Below, piece after piece: positions 22,914 to 35,045 of a stretch of DNA of 64,000 bases. The DNA is taken from the NCBI RefSeq assembly GCF_020921035.1, contig NC_063151.1:30076934-30140933 (forward strand), written 5' to 3'. A program made the position numbers and the translations under genes. This stretch comes from Rhodamnia argentea (Eukaryota; Streptophyta; Magnoliopsida; Myrtales; Myrtaceae). The notes under the pieces are model-generated. The model did not search any database. It had not been told where the DNA came from and saw only the letters and a program-made list of their open reading frames with translations. How positions within the stretch are numbered: position 1 is the first letter of the stretch; the number at the start of each line of letters is the position of its first letter.

Positions 22914-25210
22914 TTAGCACGGGCCAAAGAGAGATGATAGTCTGCTAATCCTCTCAAGATCGATGGCGACTTCTTTCATGGTCGGCCGCTTCTTCCCGTT
23001 AAATTTGAGACACCTCTTTGCGAGCATCGCCAAGCCCGAGAACTCCTTGTCGGTGACTTCATGCCGGATCCGGTCGTCCAGGATATCGTACAGACGATTC
23101 TCTTTCGTCGCCGCAATGAAGTTCAGCACTAGGCTTTTGTCTTCTACTTTGACTTTACTTCTGGACATGGCCCTCTCTCCTGTCAAGAGCTCTAACAGAA
23201 CCAGTCCGAAGCTGTAGACGTCGCTCTTGTCCGTGAACTGTCTCGAGTGGAAGAACTCGGGGTCCAGATAGCCGAATGTCCCTTGCAATCCCGTAGTCAC
23301 ATGAGTTTTCTCCAGCGGGATCGACCTGGAAATCCCAAAGTCCGATATCTTCGTGCCGTAGTTACTGTCCAAGAGTATGTTGCTCGATTTGATGTCCCGA
23401 TGGAAGATCGGCATAGATGTGGCCGAATGCAAATAAGCCAGCGCTCCGGCAATTTCGAGTGCGATGTTTACGCGAACTTTCCAAGATATGCAAAAAGAGC
23501 AATCCTTGCCATGGAGTTCTAGTAGAGGGACCTCTGTCTCAAGACAACATCCTAACAGCTTCACGATGTTCCGGTGGTTTATCTCAGAGAGGACAACGAC
23601 CTCGTCGGTGAACTGATCGGCTTGTTTCTCGTGCATCAAATGGGACTTCTTTATGGCGACTATTCTTCCATCGGACTGCATTCCTTTGTAAACTGTACCA
23701 GAACCTCCCTTCCCGCGCATTCTGCTCTCGCTGAAGTTGTCTGTCGCTCGCTCTAGCTCCTCTGACGTGAAAATTTCGGCCTTTACGGTTGTGCCATCCT
23801 GTGAAGCGATCTGCTGGAATAACAAACCGCCATTCCGCTTGACGAACGCCTTCTTGAGTTTGGCTCGCCTTATCCTTCTAAGAAGCCAAGCAAACCAGAT
23901 TCCAATGGCCAAGGCGACTATTACGGTCAATCCTATCGCGACACCTGCACCCACTGGAGAATAATTGGTTTATGAAAATGAAAACGCAGTTCTGGCTCAA
24001 CGCGAAAGACCAAAAAGTATTGCAAAGAACAATGTCCACGGTTGTCGCATCGCGGATGCATTGCTTCCATCGGAACCTTAGGCAAATGTATAACCAGGTT
24101 GACAACCGCAGTAGTATCCCCCATCGGTGTTGATGCAAATGGAGTTTTGTATATCGGTGCACCTCTTCTTAGTCCCATTGCATTCGTTAACATCTGAAAA
24201 TGAAAGCAACAAATGTAATTGTTAGAGAATAGTTGCCGGATTTGGGAGAAATAGACCATTTGATATTTCCGTCTTCGGGGGATAAATACTTTTAGCCCGA
24301 GACAGTTTGGAACCGAGATCATACCTAGGCAAACTTGGGGAAGGTATGGATTTCCTTCGAAACCTGTGTTGCATTGGCAGAGATATCCTCCGCGGACAAA
24401 GATGACGCAGTGAGCATTCACGCCACAATCGCTGCTGAAGGAGGTGTTGCCTGTTCTATGATCTGGTTTATATGTCCCATTCCCAGCAACCCAACTCAAT
24501 ACCATTGGAACCTCGGGGTCCTCATACTTAATGCGAGGGAATTTCTTATCCGCGATGAAAGCACGGCTGCAGCGGCGTGGATGCCAGTAATCGCTTGAGT
24601 TGTTGATACTGAACATTCTCACGGAGAGAGAATTAAGTCCTGGGGGAACAGCTTCCTCACAGCATTCGAATCCCAAGCACTTGCGATCATGGTCATCAAG
24701 GGAAAAGCCGAACCTTGTTCGGTCTTCGCAGATGGAGAAGCATCCTCCTGTGAAAACCGAGGACACAATGTTGCTCACATAGGTGAAGATGCTGCACCCT
24801 TGACCAATCAATCTGTTGAGGTTAGGCGAGACGAAGTAGGGATTGTATGTCCCGCGATCATAATGCATTGGCTTTATTGAGAGCTCCATTCCAGACTCAT
24901 CAGGATGACAACTTGTAAAATTCCAATCATGAAACACACGCACCTTATGGAAGGATAATTTGGAAACTTTTAACCGGTAGACGCGTAATATAGGGACCGT
25001 AGTGTTCGCAGAAGAGCCATTATTGCAGGTGATCTCGAACCATTTATCTTTGAAACAGCCTTCTCCAATGCCGAATGGCTAAGGAATGCTAACATTGCCG
25101 CATGTCTCAGGACATCCCGTTTTGGCAATCGGATAAGCAATACCATAATGACAGACGAAACCAAGAACAACGGTTGTGAAGACAGACGCCAACCTGTGAA
25201 CAGAAGGCAT
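22914..25210 (-). pseudogene. Wall-associated receptor kinase-like (WAKL) pseudogene
   Basis: Exons on the minus strand: 25210-24325, 24193-24095, 23953-22914, all GT-AG and phase-consistent, about 675 codons. Exon 1 encodes a signal peptide and the galacturonan-binding domain (CPETCGNVSIP ... PFGIGEGCFKDKWF, CxGxECCEEAVP, SDCGVNAHC ... CQCNTGFEGNPY). Exon 2 gives an EGF-like segment ([12 protein letters not shown]). Exon 3 gives the transmembrane helix and a Ser/Thr kinase with intact VAIKK lysine, HRDIKSSNILL and DFG. Two lesions: a TAG stop at 25079-25081 replaces the conserved Tyr of the IPYPFGIG motif, and the kinase hinge that normally follows EVPLL (VYEF... region, about a dozen codons) is missing without a frameshift. 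The C-terminus stops early (LFGPC). It would yield only a 43-aa peptide unless the stop is bypassed. A sequencing error could explain the stop but not the hinge deletion. Confidence 0.82.
25079..25081 (-). other. In-frame TAG stop in WAKL exon 1
   Basis: The minus strand reads GTTAGCATTCCTTAGCCATT: Val-Ser-Ile-Pro-stop-Pro. WAK-family proteins have Tyr at this place (IPYPFG), so a single change from TAC or TAT to TAG explains it. The frame downstream stays open to the end of the exon. Confidence 0.85.
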
Positions 25211-27007
25211 GGAATGAGAACCCCAGAACTTCAGCCTCCATCGGTTGCAGAAATGAATTCCGAAGGTGTAGGTGTCTGCAGAATTTCCATAATATAACGA
25301 CACTTAAAAGATACAGATAACAGTGGCACTAGTCCGTTTTAAGGTTAACATACTTGTTTTTCGTTAAAGAATCTAACGCAGCCGCCTCAAGTTGAACTAA
25401 ATGGATTAACATGATAAGAGGTTATCGAACTGTCCAATCTAACTTTGTTAATGGAAGAGATTAAGATCGGCCAAGTCAAGTATCTTAAAAACCATCGACA
25501 AGAACAATCTTAGAGGCACAACATCATTTAAAAAGTAATCTTTGGCTTAAATGCCACATAATCTCTTTGTAAGTTCAGGTTACCGGGTGAAGGAATTAAA
25601 TAAGATGCCACCACCGAGAAAGATACTCTTTTCTCTCTCTCTCTCTCTCTCTCTACCTTCGGTTGTTTCCAAAAAAATGAGACTCGTCTCTCTATTCAAA
25701 GTAGCTCCACAATGAAAAGTACAAGAAGTTAGAAATTACTTGAAAATTAGCAGAATAATATTCAAAAACCAAGAGTGACGTTCACTCCAGTCAAAAACCT
25801 TCTCGTTTCACATTGTTCTATGCGTCACATGACGCAAAACAAGTATGTTAGCTTGAATTTTATAACCTGGAAACTAAAACTAGGTAGTGCTATTAATGTC
25901 CAAGCCCGCAGCCTGAGACTTGCATGGGGCTCATCTTCAACACCACACATTAAGAATTGTCAAATAGTATCGAAGATGACAAATGTTGTTACTCCGGCTG
26001 TCCGTCAGAAGAAATGGCGGCATCTGTAACTGTAGATGATGCTACTAGAAAGCTATAAACTAGGCTTAACAGCTGTAGAAGCCCTAGCACTTTATAGAAG
26101 ATGGCCCTGGTAACCATCAATCAAGCTTGTGCTTCTGGAGACACTTCCAGCAGAGTGATCCAACTTCATAGGCAATTCCAAGAAAAGCAAGAAAAGATAC
26201 TGCAGAAAGTGAAAATCCCAATGAGAAGAAGTAAAAGAAAAGGCCAGAAGATTCCCACACGTTATACAAATTTCAAAAGGTATACAAGCCTGATAAAAAG
26301 GAGGAGCTGGAACAAAGAAGGAAACTCAATTTTGTCGGAATATGAAAACCCTGCGAAACCACACTAAGTCACATTTTTGCACTCTCACAAACAAATTTCC
26401 TGATCCTACTACCAACATTTACAGAGGAACCGCTCACAACACAATAATGCTCACCACCTTGCCTCCAAACTTCAGGGCACACATAACTCTCCAAAAATTG
26501 GACACTTCGGGGAAAACAAGACCTCTACTTCTTGTCACTCTACGTTCTGAATCAATTTTGATTCTTTTCTCCCTATAGAAGTTTTTGTGTCATTTTAACT
26601 CCAAACTAGATATGTCTGATGAGTTAATTTTCTTTTTTTTTAAGCTCTCCAGTAGATACCTTACAAAGCAGCCGTGGCTTTGAGGCTACCAAAGATATGG
26701 ACTACGGAAGAAACTCTGGATATTGAGTACAATGTAGAGAGTTTGAGGGAGCAGTTCAGTCAAAGGAGAAATGAGTAATCAGCATGAGAGAGAGAGAGAC
26801 AGACAGACAGAGAGGGCAGTATCCTCTCACTAAAATCCATCCATGAAGCCATGTGAACGAAAAAAGAGTCGAGGAGGTGAATGGCATAAAACTTTGCCTA
26901 TCATAATTGCTGTTGAATTCGCTTTAACTGCATGCACTATCTTATTAGCTACATCAAACACTTTTGCTGATGAACCTCTAGTTAACCACTGAAATTCTTT
27001 TGCATGG
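25211..27007. other. Intergenic region, no gene seen
   Basis: AT-rich sequence with simple repeats: (TC)n at about 25632-25654 and (GA)n followed by (GACA)n at about 26786-26815. Open frames near 25775-26578 are lysine-rich or low-complexity without recognisable domains. The left end should contain the WAKL promoter, and the right end the 3' part of the phosphatase transcript. Confidence 0.5.
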
Positions 27008-30000
27008 CTAGAAATCCAAAATAGCATTAATGCAACTACAAAACTCAATCTGAGAAGAAAACCGTTGAAGCATTATGAGATTCTTACCAGCTATGGCGCA
27101 ATAAAGAAAAATCAGCATGCGATATCTGATAATCCATGGTAAGGTAACTTCCAGAGAACAATGCCTTTTATAACCTCCAGCGGTGTCGGCAGCCACAGGT
27201 TTCCCGTTATATGCTCTCAGCTCGGACAACGGAACATTGACACCTGTTACAGGGTGTCCATGTATATCTCTCACTTGAACTGTCAATTTCACTGGGTTTT
27301 CGCCCCAATGTACCTCAATTGCCCCAAAATTGGGTTGACCTACGCGAAACAAACTTTGCAGTGATACACGCCAACCAAGAAAGTGTCCACCACCAAAGTT
27401 CAAAAGGCAAGAGAAGCATTAAGGCATACCAAAAGTGCAGGACCTGAATCTGCAGTTATGGCTCATCACCCTCATGGTACTTGGCGTCAACCATGCCATA
27501 AATCTCACAGCGATATTTAATGGAGGTGGGACAGCCTTCTCCACAGCTTGCGTAAGCCCACTAGAAGTAATGTCAAACAATGGATAACCAACCCCACAGT
27601 CATATCTCGCAATTTCTCCAAAATGAACATCTCCACTTATGAAGAACACACCATCTCTCTATTATAGTATAAATTAAAATAGATAAGTCAAACAACTTGA
27701 GAGGGAAAATCGTTTTGCTAAACTTCAGTATACTAGAACAACATGTCGAAAATTTGTCACCTTACTCTCCGCAATTAATTTAAATAGCCGGTCTCTCTCC
27801 TTTGGAAAACGTCCCCACGCCTCCAGATAAAACATGGGGCCAGTTGCAGCCGATAGATTCGATATGACCTGAATTTTTTTAAGCAATTGAAATGTGCAAA
27901 TATAGCAATGGTTACCCAATCAGCAAACTCAAACTAAACAATTCTATACAATACTCGAATGGTTTTTGCTTGAACAATCCTTGCAAGGGGTCATGTATGG
28001 AGTTTCTCTTATACTGACGTCATGATGTGAGGAAGTTGCATTTCACTGGATAGCTGTCCTATTCATTTGGATATAATCATTTCTCTATAAGATTCAAACC
28101 TATAAATGTTTCGACAACCAAGGACAGAAAGCTTCAGAGTTCAGCTTGTGAACCAAACAATTAACAAACAAAAAAAAAAAAAAAACCGCAAACAATTAAG
28201 ACATCAAGCAGCCCCAAAAAAGACTTTTGAACATTATTTATCTCGATTTGAGGGTGGGCACAGGCACATTCTCGTCATGTCGAGAGCAGATTGTAAATTA
28301 CCTGAATGGAAGATCCAATTATAGTTAACTCTGTTGCCGGCCCCATCAACTCTTTCTCTAACCATGTCCACTGTTCCAACCCCAAGATGCTTCCATCGCT
28401 AAACAAAGGATCTCGATGATACCTTGTATCTAGGAGAATGACCTGAAAGGGGAATCCACCGACAATATAAGGTATAAAATCACTGAACAGACTGACAGTA
28501 TTTACTGAAGTTGGTCAGCTCATAGAATTTGACAAGGTAGGAAAAATCTAGCAGGTAAGGCAAGGACATAGTGAAAACTGCGCTTATCTTGCTGCAAGAC
28601 GGCCCAAATTAGCATAGGTGCAGCTTGAGTACGAAGAATCAACTTGAGAAGAAATATTTTTCCTTGAACTATATCCCACATATATTGACATTCCGATAAT
28701 GCAGACATCCATCTAATATTAAAGCACATTCAATTGAATACCTTTACTTGCTTACCCACAGGACCAAATGTGTACGATGCATAAACGCCTGCTTGCTTAC
28801 GCCTGCAATTTCCAGCTGTCTCAAGAATTGTCATGAGCCCTTGGGCAAAAGCAAAGAACAAGCCAAGAATAGATGACATTTCCTCGTGACTAAATGATTG
28901 CATGGCCATTACTAACAAAAAGCATATGGGCTATATAAACATATAAAATTGGTGTCAACGTAGACCGTGAGATATCCTCACCTGGGACTATCCTTACGTT
29001 CATCTAAGAAATCGAGGAGAAGCCTTTGGTTGGTGATTTTTCCACCAAATTCCTTTCCTGCGTCATTCAGTCCATAATCATGGTCATCCCAAGTGCCAAT
29101 TACCTAGATAGGAGAACGCTTGAGACTCAGAAAGGGGAAAGGAAGGATAGCTCCAATTTCTTAACACTTCTGCGCTGCCTGTTGGTATGTCAACTCTACT
29201 AATAAAACTTCTAAAAGAGAGAACCTTAGCATTCTGTCGAAGACGAGAATAACCGGGATTAGTCTTAGCTCTCTCGTATCTGGACTCCATCTCCTGCTCA
29301 GATGAAGGAACAAATCTCGGGACATTCTTCCACGGTCCTACCGTCCTTTCTTTGCCGAACAGTCGTAAAGGACGCCTTATGTCTCCATATATATTGTCAC
29401 CCAGCCAAATGAATACCTGAGGATCAAACTTGATGATTGCGTCCCAGATAGGCTGCAAAACATGAAATTCCTGAGCAATCACACGTGTGATCATTGCCTT
29501 TCATCACAATTCTATGCGGTTTAGCTTAGAACGGCATTTGCACTGCATCTCGTCGCTCAAATTAACTGATGCAGGTGCATTTCACAAAGGTCATCCATGT
29601 CCCAAGAAAAAAAGCATAAAACGCGAATAAAATTTCAAAAAAAACAACAAAAAAGGTCATAACCGCCCTTAGTTTGCATCGATATCTTGATTAAGGAAGA
29701 ATTGAACAGCTCAAGTGCACATTTTAGATTGAATCAACATACCCAATCCAACGGACCCACCAACTATTATCGCCTTAAATAAAACAGGACCAGGACCAAC
29801 TACTAGGCAGGTTCCGACTCAGCAATCTTTATAGCTCACGTCTTACCTTCAACAGAGGAGCCCATTGAAACCAAGTTCCATGCTTGGTTTGGATTAAAGC
29901 CGTTAAAAATGATGAATTGGACAAAAGGAACAACGAACCAAATCTACCCAGTCCACTGAAAGAGATAAGCATGCTAAGAAGGGAGGGAGTGAGTGGAACA

Positions 30001-30159
30001 ACCGCGAACCTGAGGCGCGCTTTGGTTCGCGCACGATCCGAAGGCGATTCGAGTGACCACTCTCTCCTCTCCGGCTTCAGCAACGGAAGCGCCGAGCGAA
30101 ATCAGCGATCCGACCACCGCCCATCCCCAAGCCCAACGCGTCCACCACCGGTTGCTCAT
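27008..30159 (-). CDS. PhoD-like metallophosphatase (At5g42370-type)
   Basis: Exons on the minus strand: 30159-30010, 29452-29225, 29103-28982, 28802-28742, 28442-28302, 27868-27761, 27658-27430, 27339-27008. All inner junctions are GT-AG and keep frame; about 456 aa. The N-terminus is a signal peptide or anchor ([20 protein letters not shown]...), so the product is probably secretory or endomembrane. Metal-binding motifs of the PhoD/calcineurin-like fold are all present: FGSCANQS (Cys ligand), [20 protein letters not shown] and ISGDVHFGE, followed by a small C-terminal domain with hydrophobic tail ([15 protein letters not shown]). PhoD enzymes are Ca/Fe-dependent phosphodiesterase/phosphomonoesterases; the plant substrate is unknown. 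The C-terminus is uncertain: a good donor at 27087 could splice to a further short exon instead of running to the stop at 27008. Confidence 0.85.
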
Positions 30160-31865
30160 CGGCTCGTCAAAGCAAACGCGATCCAGTCAAGGTCAATCCC
30201 TCCCCAGTTCCAGCAAGACTTGAGAGCACGAGGCGACACTCCGCGACGATCGAAGTACCATGGGAAACGGAAATGCAAAGTGCGATCGCGAGAAAGGTAG
30301 GGGCCACGAAAAGCAGAAAGATGCGAATCATAGACACCTCCACCGAGATGCTCTTTTACTCTTTACCGAAAAATGGGAAAGGAGGGGGGGCGATGGCGAT
30401 CCAGGGGTTAATGCTACGTGGCGCTGACAGAGCTGGGCAAGACCAGCTCTCTGATTGGACACTGGAAACAATGCATTCAATAGCAGCCGTACAGGTGGCA
30501 ACCGCGCGAGCTTTAAATGGTTTCGGTTTGGAGCTTCGCAAACTTTAAATTGATTTAATTGGGTCGGTGAATTACGAGCTGCTTTTTTAGCTCCCGATTA
30601 CAAGTCGGCGGTTGCGACTTGCAAAGGATCTCATTCTTCGTTTTTGGTCCAATCAAAAGATCGAATTGAATGGGACGCCTTGGCATACGATTCGTCATTC
30701 GACGAGTTTAGGTAACGGGGAGCGTGCAGAGAACGTGCTCAAAATGCATCAAAATATCCACCTCACTTTGCATCTCCCGGAGGATAAGTCGAAATTCTAA
30801 TAAATTTAGCATGAAATATCATGTCATAGAGATCTTGTTGGTCACTTCGATTACGAATAAGTCATGAGTCTTGTTTAATAGGTGGCTCGATTCTTTAATT
30901 GCCAAAGTAGTGATTACACATGACACGTCAACAAAATCGGATTTTGTAAATGTTTCGACAGGAAATTTCGATAATATCTCGATTCTCCATGCTATCGGCC
31001 AAAGGATCGATGCTGCCAGTTTTTTATTCACCCGTGGGATGTTTACAACTCCTAAAATATATCGAATAATTACAACCTAATACGACACGAGGTAATGTTA
31101 AGCTGCGTAGATGATCCGTAATATCTCCAAAATAATTTTCAATCAAGACATGTCCGCTCATCGAAAGTGATAAGACGTGTTACTTCCGACGTTATTTGAT
31201 GCGAAATACAATAAATAACCTCTTCACATATGACAATGTTCACTCGTGTGCCTCGTGATTGGACCTACATATAAATAATGGTTTTACATAGACCTTATCA
31301 CGAGGGGCTACATGATCATTTATAGACAAACTGAGTACACAATAGTTCGAAGAAACTATGTACGGTGTACACAGATTTTTTTTTTTTTGGGGTCGGAACA
31401 GTACACAGTTTAGGAGAGCGACAAATTGTAGAAGCGAAAAAGTGTATTCCCCCTCTTTTGTTTGCCTCAATCTGAAAACTCCTTCAACTTGTACTTTATT
31501 ACGTAATATATCTCTCTTGGTAATTGTGGCACGATATTTTATGTATAGTAATTATGAACGTGTATCTCAGTTACTAGAAGCACTCAACCAACCAAAACAC
31601 GAATTAAAACACGTACTAACGAACTCCCTCCGAAATCAAATCAGAAACTACAGGTCAATGCGCGTCTCTTTGATTGATAAAGCATACCAGTCAAGGGGGC
31701 AGGCCGTGCAATCACGACATAAATTGTCCAACTCATCACTTTTATACAGTACAGCTGTATCGTACGTACCAAACGTTTGATGATCCGAAAAAAAGCCAAA
31801 AACAATTGAAAGAACAAAGAATGCAATTTCGCTTGGTCTCCGACGGTCCGGGGAGAACGCGTGAA
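30160..31865. other. Intergenic region between phosphatase and CML gene
   Basis: This contains the promoter side of the phosphatase gene and the 3' side of the CML gene. Open frames here lack domains. A poly-T tract lies near 31377. Nothing else is supported. Confidence 0.5.
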
Positions 31866-32456
31866 TCAGCGCATCATGACCCTGAACTCGTCGAAGCTGA
31901 GTACTCCGTCGCCGTTGAGGTCGAACGCCCTGATCATGGCCTTGCAGTCCTCGACGGACCTCGTCTCGCCCAGCCGGCTCAGCATCCTCTTCAGGCCGCT
32001 CGCTGTGATGCAGCCCGACCCGTCCATGTCGTACATCCCGAACGCGTCCTCCAGGTCCTTCCTCCTCTCCTCCTCCCCGCCGCCCTCCACGAGGCTCTCG
32101 AACTCCTCGAACCCCAACATCCCGTCCCCGTCGAGGTCCGACGCCCGCACCGCCATCTCCGCCTCCTCGCTCGACAGGTCCCCGCCCAGGCTCCTCACGC
32201 AGCTCCTCAGCTCCGCGGGGGATATTCTCCCGTCCCCGTTCTCGTCGAAGAAGTCGAACACTCTCCGGAGCTCGCCGGACTTCCCGCAGTCGTAGCCGCC
32301 GGCATCATCGGCGGAGGGAGGGCGGCGGTCCGCGCTCCTCCTCGGGGACAGCTTGCGGCGCAGCCTCCCGAACGCGGATTCCCTCTTGGTGCCGGGATCT
32401 CTCTCCGGCGAAGAGCTGGTGCTCGAGCCGGAGCGGACCGACAGATCGAACTTCAT
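31866..32456 (-). CDS. CML37: Calmodulin-like EF-hand protein, CML37 group
   Basis: Intronless, 196 aa; a calcium sensor. The start chosen is [10 protein letters not shown]; an in-frame upstream ATG at 32624 lies above the TATA-like site and would add 56 weakly coding residues. The N-terminal 60 residues are Ser/Arg-rich and disordered. Four EF hands follow: loops at 71-82 ([12 protein letters not shown]), 107-118 ([12 protein letters not shown]), 143-154 ([12 protein letters not shown]) and 179-190 ([12 protein letters not shown]). Loops 1, 2 and 4 are canonical; loop 3 has Gly in place of the bidentate Glu at position 12, so it should bind Ca poorly. [15 protein letters not shown] and [14 protein letters not shown] closely resemble Arabidopsis CML37 (At5g42380), and its neighbours (PhoD-like phosphatase and SPP) are also those of CML37. 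CML37/38/39 are wound- and stress-induced. Confidence 0.88.
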   Translation of the reverse strand: MKFDLSVRSGSSTSSSPERDPGTKRESAFGRLRRKLSPRRSADRRPPSADDAGGYDCGKSGELRRVFDFFDENGDGRISPAELRSCVRSLGGDLSSEEAEMAVRASDLDGDGMLGFEEFESLVEGGGEEERRKDLEDAFGMYDMDGSGCITASGLKRMLSRLGETRSVEDCKAMIRAFDLNGDGVLSFDEFRVMMR

Positions 32457-32575
32457 TGGTGCGATGGAGGATCGATTTGTTGATGAGTTGATTCGAGTGG
32501 AGTAACTTGCAATTTGAGCGTGTGTTGAAGATGCACCTGATGAATTTTTGGATGACACTGCAAGATTGGGAAGGC

Positions 32576-32590
32576 TGGGTATATATAAAG
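32576..32590 (-). promoter_or_regulatory. Probable TATA box of the CML37-like gene
   Basis: The minus strand reads CTTTATATATACCC, about 120-135 bases upstream of the chosen ATG. This position implies a 5' leader of about 90-100 nt and supports the start at 32456 over the upstream in-frame ATG. Confidence 0.5.
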
Positions 32591-33800
32591 GGGAGAGCCG
32601 GAGAGGGGCCGACAGAATAGGCAATAAAATAAATCGGGAAAGGCGTGGGCAGGTCTATCGGCTTAAAAGATTTGGTTGGGGCCCTTGGGGGTGAGGGAAG
32701 GGAACGCGGTTTTTAATATTGAAAACGGGGGTCCGTGGGAAGCGGCCGTCCGCCAGTTGTTTTTATTTTTAATGACAGGCGGCATGAGTCGTAACGCACG
32801 TCAGGGGCCGTGGCGAAGTTTCTCCGCTGCTGCTCCGCGGCCGTGAGCGGGAAGGCTTTTATTTCTAGTGAGATCCAGAATTGCATCCGATTATTGTTTT
32901 GGAAAAGGAAAAGGAGAAAATTCACAATTTATTTATATTCCGTGATTGGATAGTCACGCGACGCTACGAAAGAATCTAAAAATTATTTTTTTGCTTGTTG
33001 ATTTGATTGTTTCGAACTATGCACTTCGAGAGTCGTTTTTGCACCGACTCGCATGTACAAACGATAAATTTTTAAGTTCGGTACCGACATCTCACTTGTT
33101 TGATTGTAATGGCATTTGAAATGACAATCGCCGCTCTTTTTTTTTTTTTTTTCCTATTAATCCTTTGCTCATCTCTACTAGAAATAGCCAAATCTTACCC
33201 CTTGATGCCCACGATTACCTCTGTTGCCTATGTCATCAGGGTGAGCCGTTGTCTGGCTACATTTGTCCGTATTGGGTGTGACAATCCGGCAACCACCGAG
33301 GGTGGACGGGGTCCAAATTGAAAGAGGCAATGAATACAAAGTGGTAATCGCACTTACGATTACAATAATTGTCACTACGGTGCTTGCTTTGATAAGGGGG
33401 GAGAGAGTGGGGTACATTCTCTTCAATTTGAAAGTTACATAAGGTTAAAATTATCGGACATTCTTCAATTTGACATGCGTCTGTTTCCTAGACTCATCTA
33501 TGCCCTATTCCAGCCAAATGAGCCTGAATAACATTTTAGTAAGTCTAGACAAAACTATATTTAATGCAAAGGCTAGCTCGAGCTAGGCCTAGCCTGCCTC
33601 GACCAGCTAGTTTATACATATATAGCTTTTTTGTCATATCTAGATATGAACAATGAGTTAGATCCAACTCAGCCTAGCTCGGATAAACACCTTTAGTCAC
33701 TCCAATTCAAGAAGGCTATGATCCTTTGTAGCCATAGGGTATATTTGATGGACCATCTACTCAATCACTGAGCTAGGTATCTTCATGTATATTGTCGCTA

Positions 33801-34473
33801 GGGTGTATTTGTTTCATTGAAAACATTTTATCGGAAAACGATTTATTTTTCTTTGTTTGGTGACATGTGATGAAAAATGTTTTCTAGTGTTTGATTTTCA
33901 TTTGAAAAATAATTTCACTTCATGACTCTATCTTAGAAATAATTGAATTTTTAAATTATGTCCTATGTTCTATATTTTTTATTTTTTTCTTCTTCTTCTT
34001 CTTCCTTCTTCCTTCTGTGACGCCGACGGCCATAGGCGAGCTCGAGGCTCGCTAGATCCGCCCGAGGCCGCCGGCAATCCTCTATGCATCCAGATCCGCC
34101 CTAGGCTCCTGCGGCCTCGAACAAACCTAGCGACGTCGAGAGGCTCGCCGAGGCCGAAGAGCTTGAGGCCGCCAGATTTGATGACCAAGCTCGCCGAGGC
34201 CGATTAGCTCAAGGTCGCCCGATTCGACGGCCTCAAGGCTAACTAGGATCGGCGAGCTCGACCAACGGTCTCGAGGCTTGCCAATGGCCATTGGCGGCCA
34301 CTCACGGGGAGGGAGGAAAGGAAAAAAAAAATGAAAAGAAAATAGTATTAAAATATAATATTAAAACATGAAAATATAATATTAAAACATGAAAATATAA
34401 TATTAAAATTATTTTTCCGTGAAAGTCCGAAAAACTAATTCTGAAAAAATACTTTCTCTGGAACAAACACCCC
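33801..34473. mobile_element. TIR element (GGGTGTATTTGTTTCA ends) with GC-rich core
   Basis: Left terminus GGGTGTATTTGTTTCA pairs with the right terminus, whose reverse complement is GGGGTGTTTGTTCCA. The ends extend as AT-rich imperfect inverted repeats (GAAAACATTTTATCGGAAAA against the right end's GAAAGTATTTTTTCAG). The core (about 34018-34310) is very GC-rich and built from repeated CTCGAGGC / GCCGAGG-type words with no protein similarity I recognise. No target duplication is evident. It is non-autonomous and hAT- or MITE-like at best. Confidence 0.5.
34350..34409. repeat. 21-bp tandem repeat, about 3 copies
   Basis: The unit AAAATATAATATTAAAACAT(G) repeats at 34350, 34371 and 34392, the last copy incomplete. 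It lies near the right end of the surrounding TIR element. Confidence 0.9.
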
Positions 34474-35045
34474 CAAATATCAATCCTAAATTAAATTGTG
34501 CCCCCGTTCATGTAGAACCGATATGGCCGCCATGTAATTATGAGGCTTATTGATATTTATCCCTTTATCTTTAGGGTGGAAAAAAAAAAACAAAAGTGAT
34601 GTCCATGTGGGCCCGGAAAAAAAAATCAGCGCAAAACATCAACACTCGTCTCCTGTTTTAGTTAGCACTTAGCACATATCAACATTTTTCCATTGTTTAT
34701 TACCGGAACGGAGTGGTTTTGCCCCCTTCCCAATATTGCCGGGGTCAAAGTCAAACCCTCATGATCGAATCCGCCACTTTTGTCAATTTTTAGTGATCGC
34801 TTACCAATGTCATCCATAAAAAAGAGATTAACATTTATGTCATTGCACCAAACTCAAGACGACGACGGTTCGTGTAAGATCTGCGCCTACCCAAGAATTC
34901 ATCGTCTTTGTTCCACGTGTCCATGTCTCCTCGATCGTTTCGTAACGTGCAATTCGCCGGTCGCAATTCCCACCTTACGTGGCATGCGTTATCTACTGTT
35001 TACTCTTGCGTATTTCGTTAGATAGGAATTGCATTTCTTCTCCTT

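Larger units (their letters stand above)
32625..35045. other. Repeat-rich intergenic region, first part
   Basis: No gene seen. It contains the CML promoter region (left), a poly-T run near 33136, a TIR element (33801-34473) and AT-rich unannotated DNA up to the inverted duplication that begins near 35046. Confidence 0.5.

Noticed and set aside
25775..26578. Lys/Arg-rich open frames between WAKL and phosphatase
   Set aside because: Short, low-complexity, without homology I recognise and without plausible splice partners.
31674..32483. 269-codon plus-strand open frame opposite the CML gene
   Set aside because: It is antisense to the EF-hand gene; the residues are an Ala/Pro/Arg-rich shadow with no domain, while the minus strand has four EF hands.
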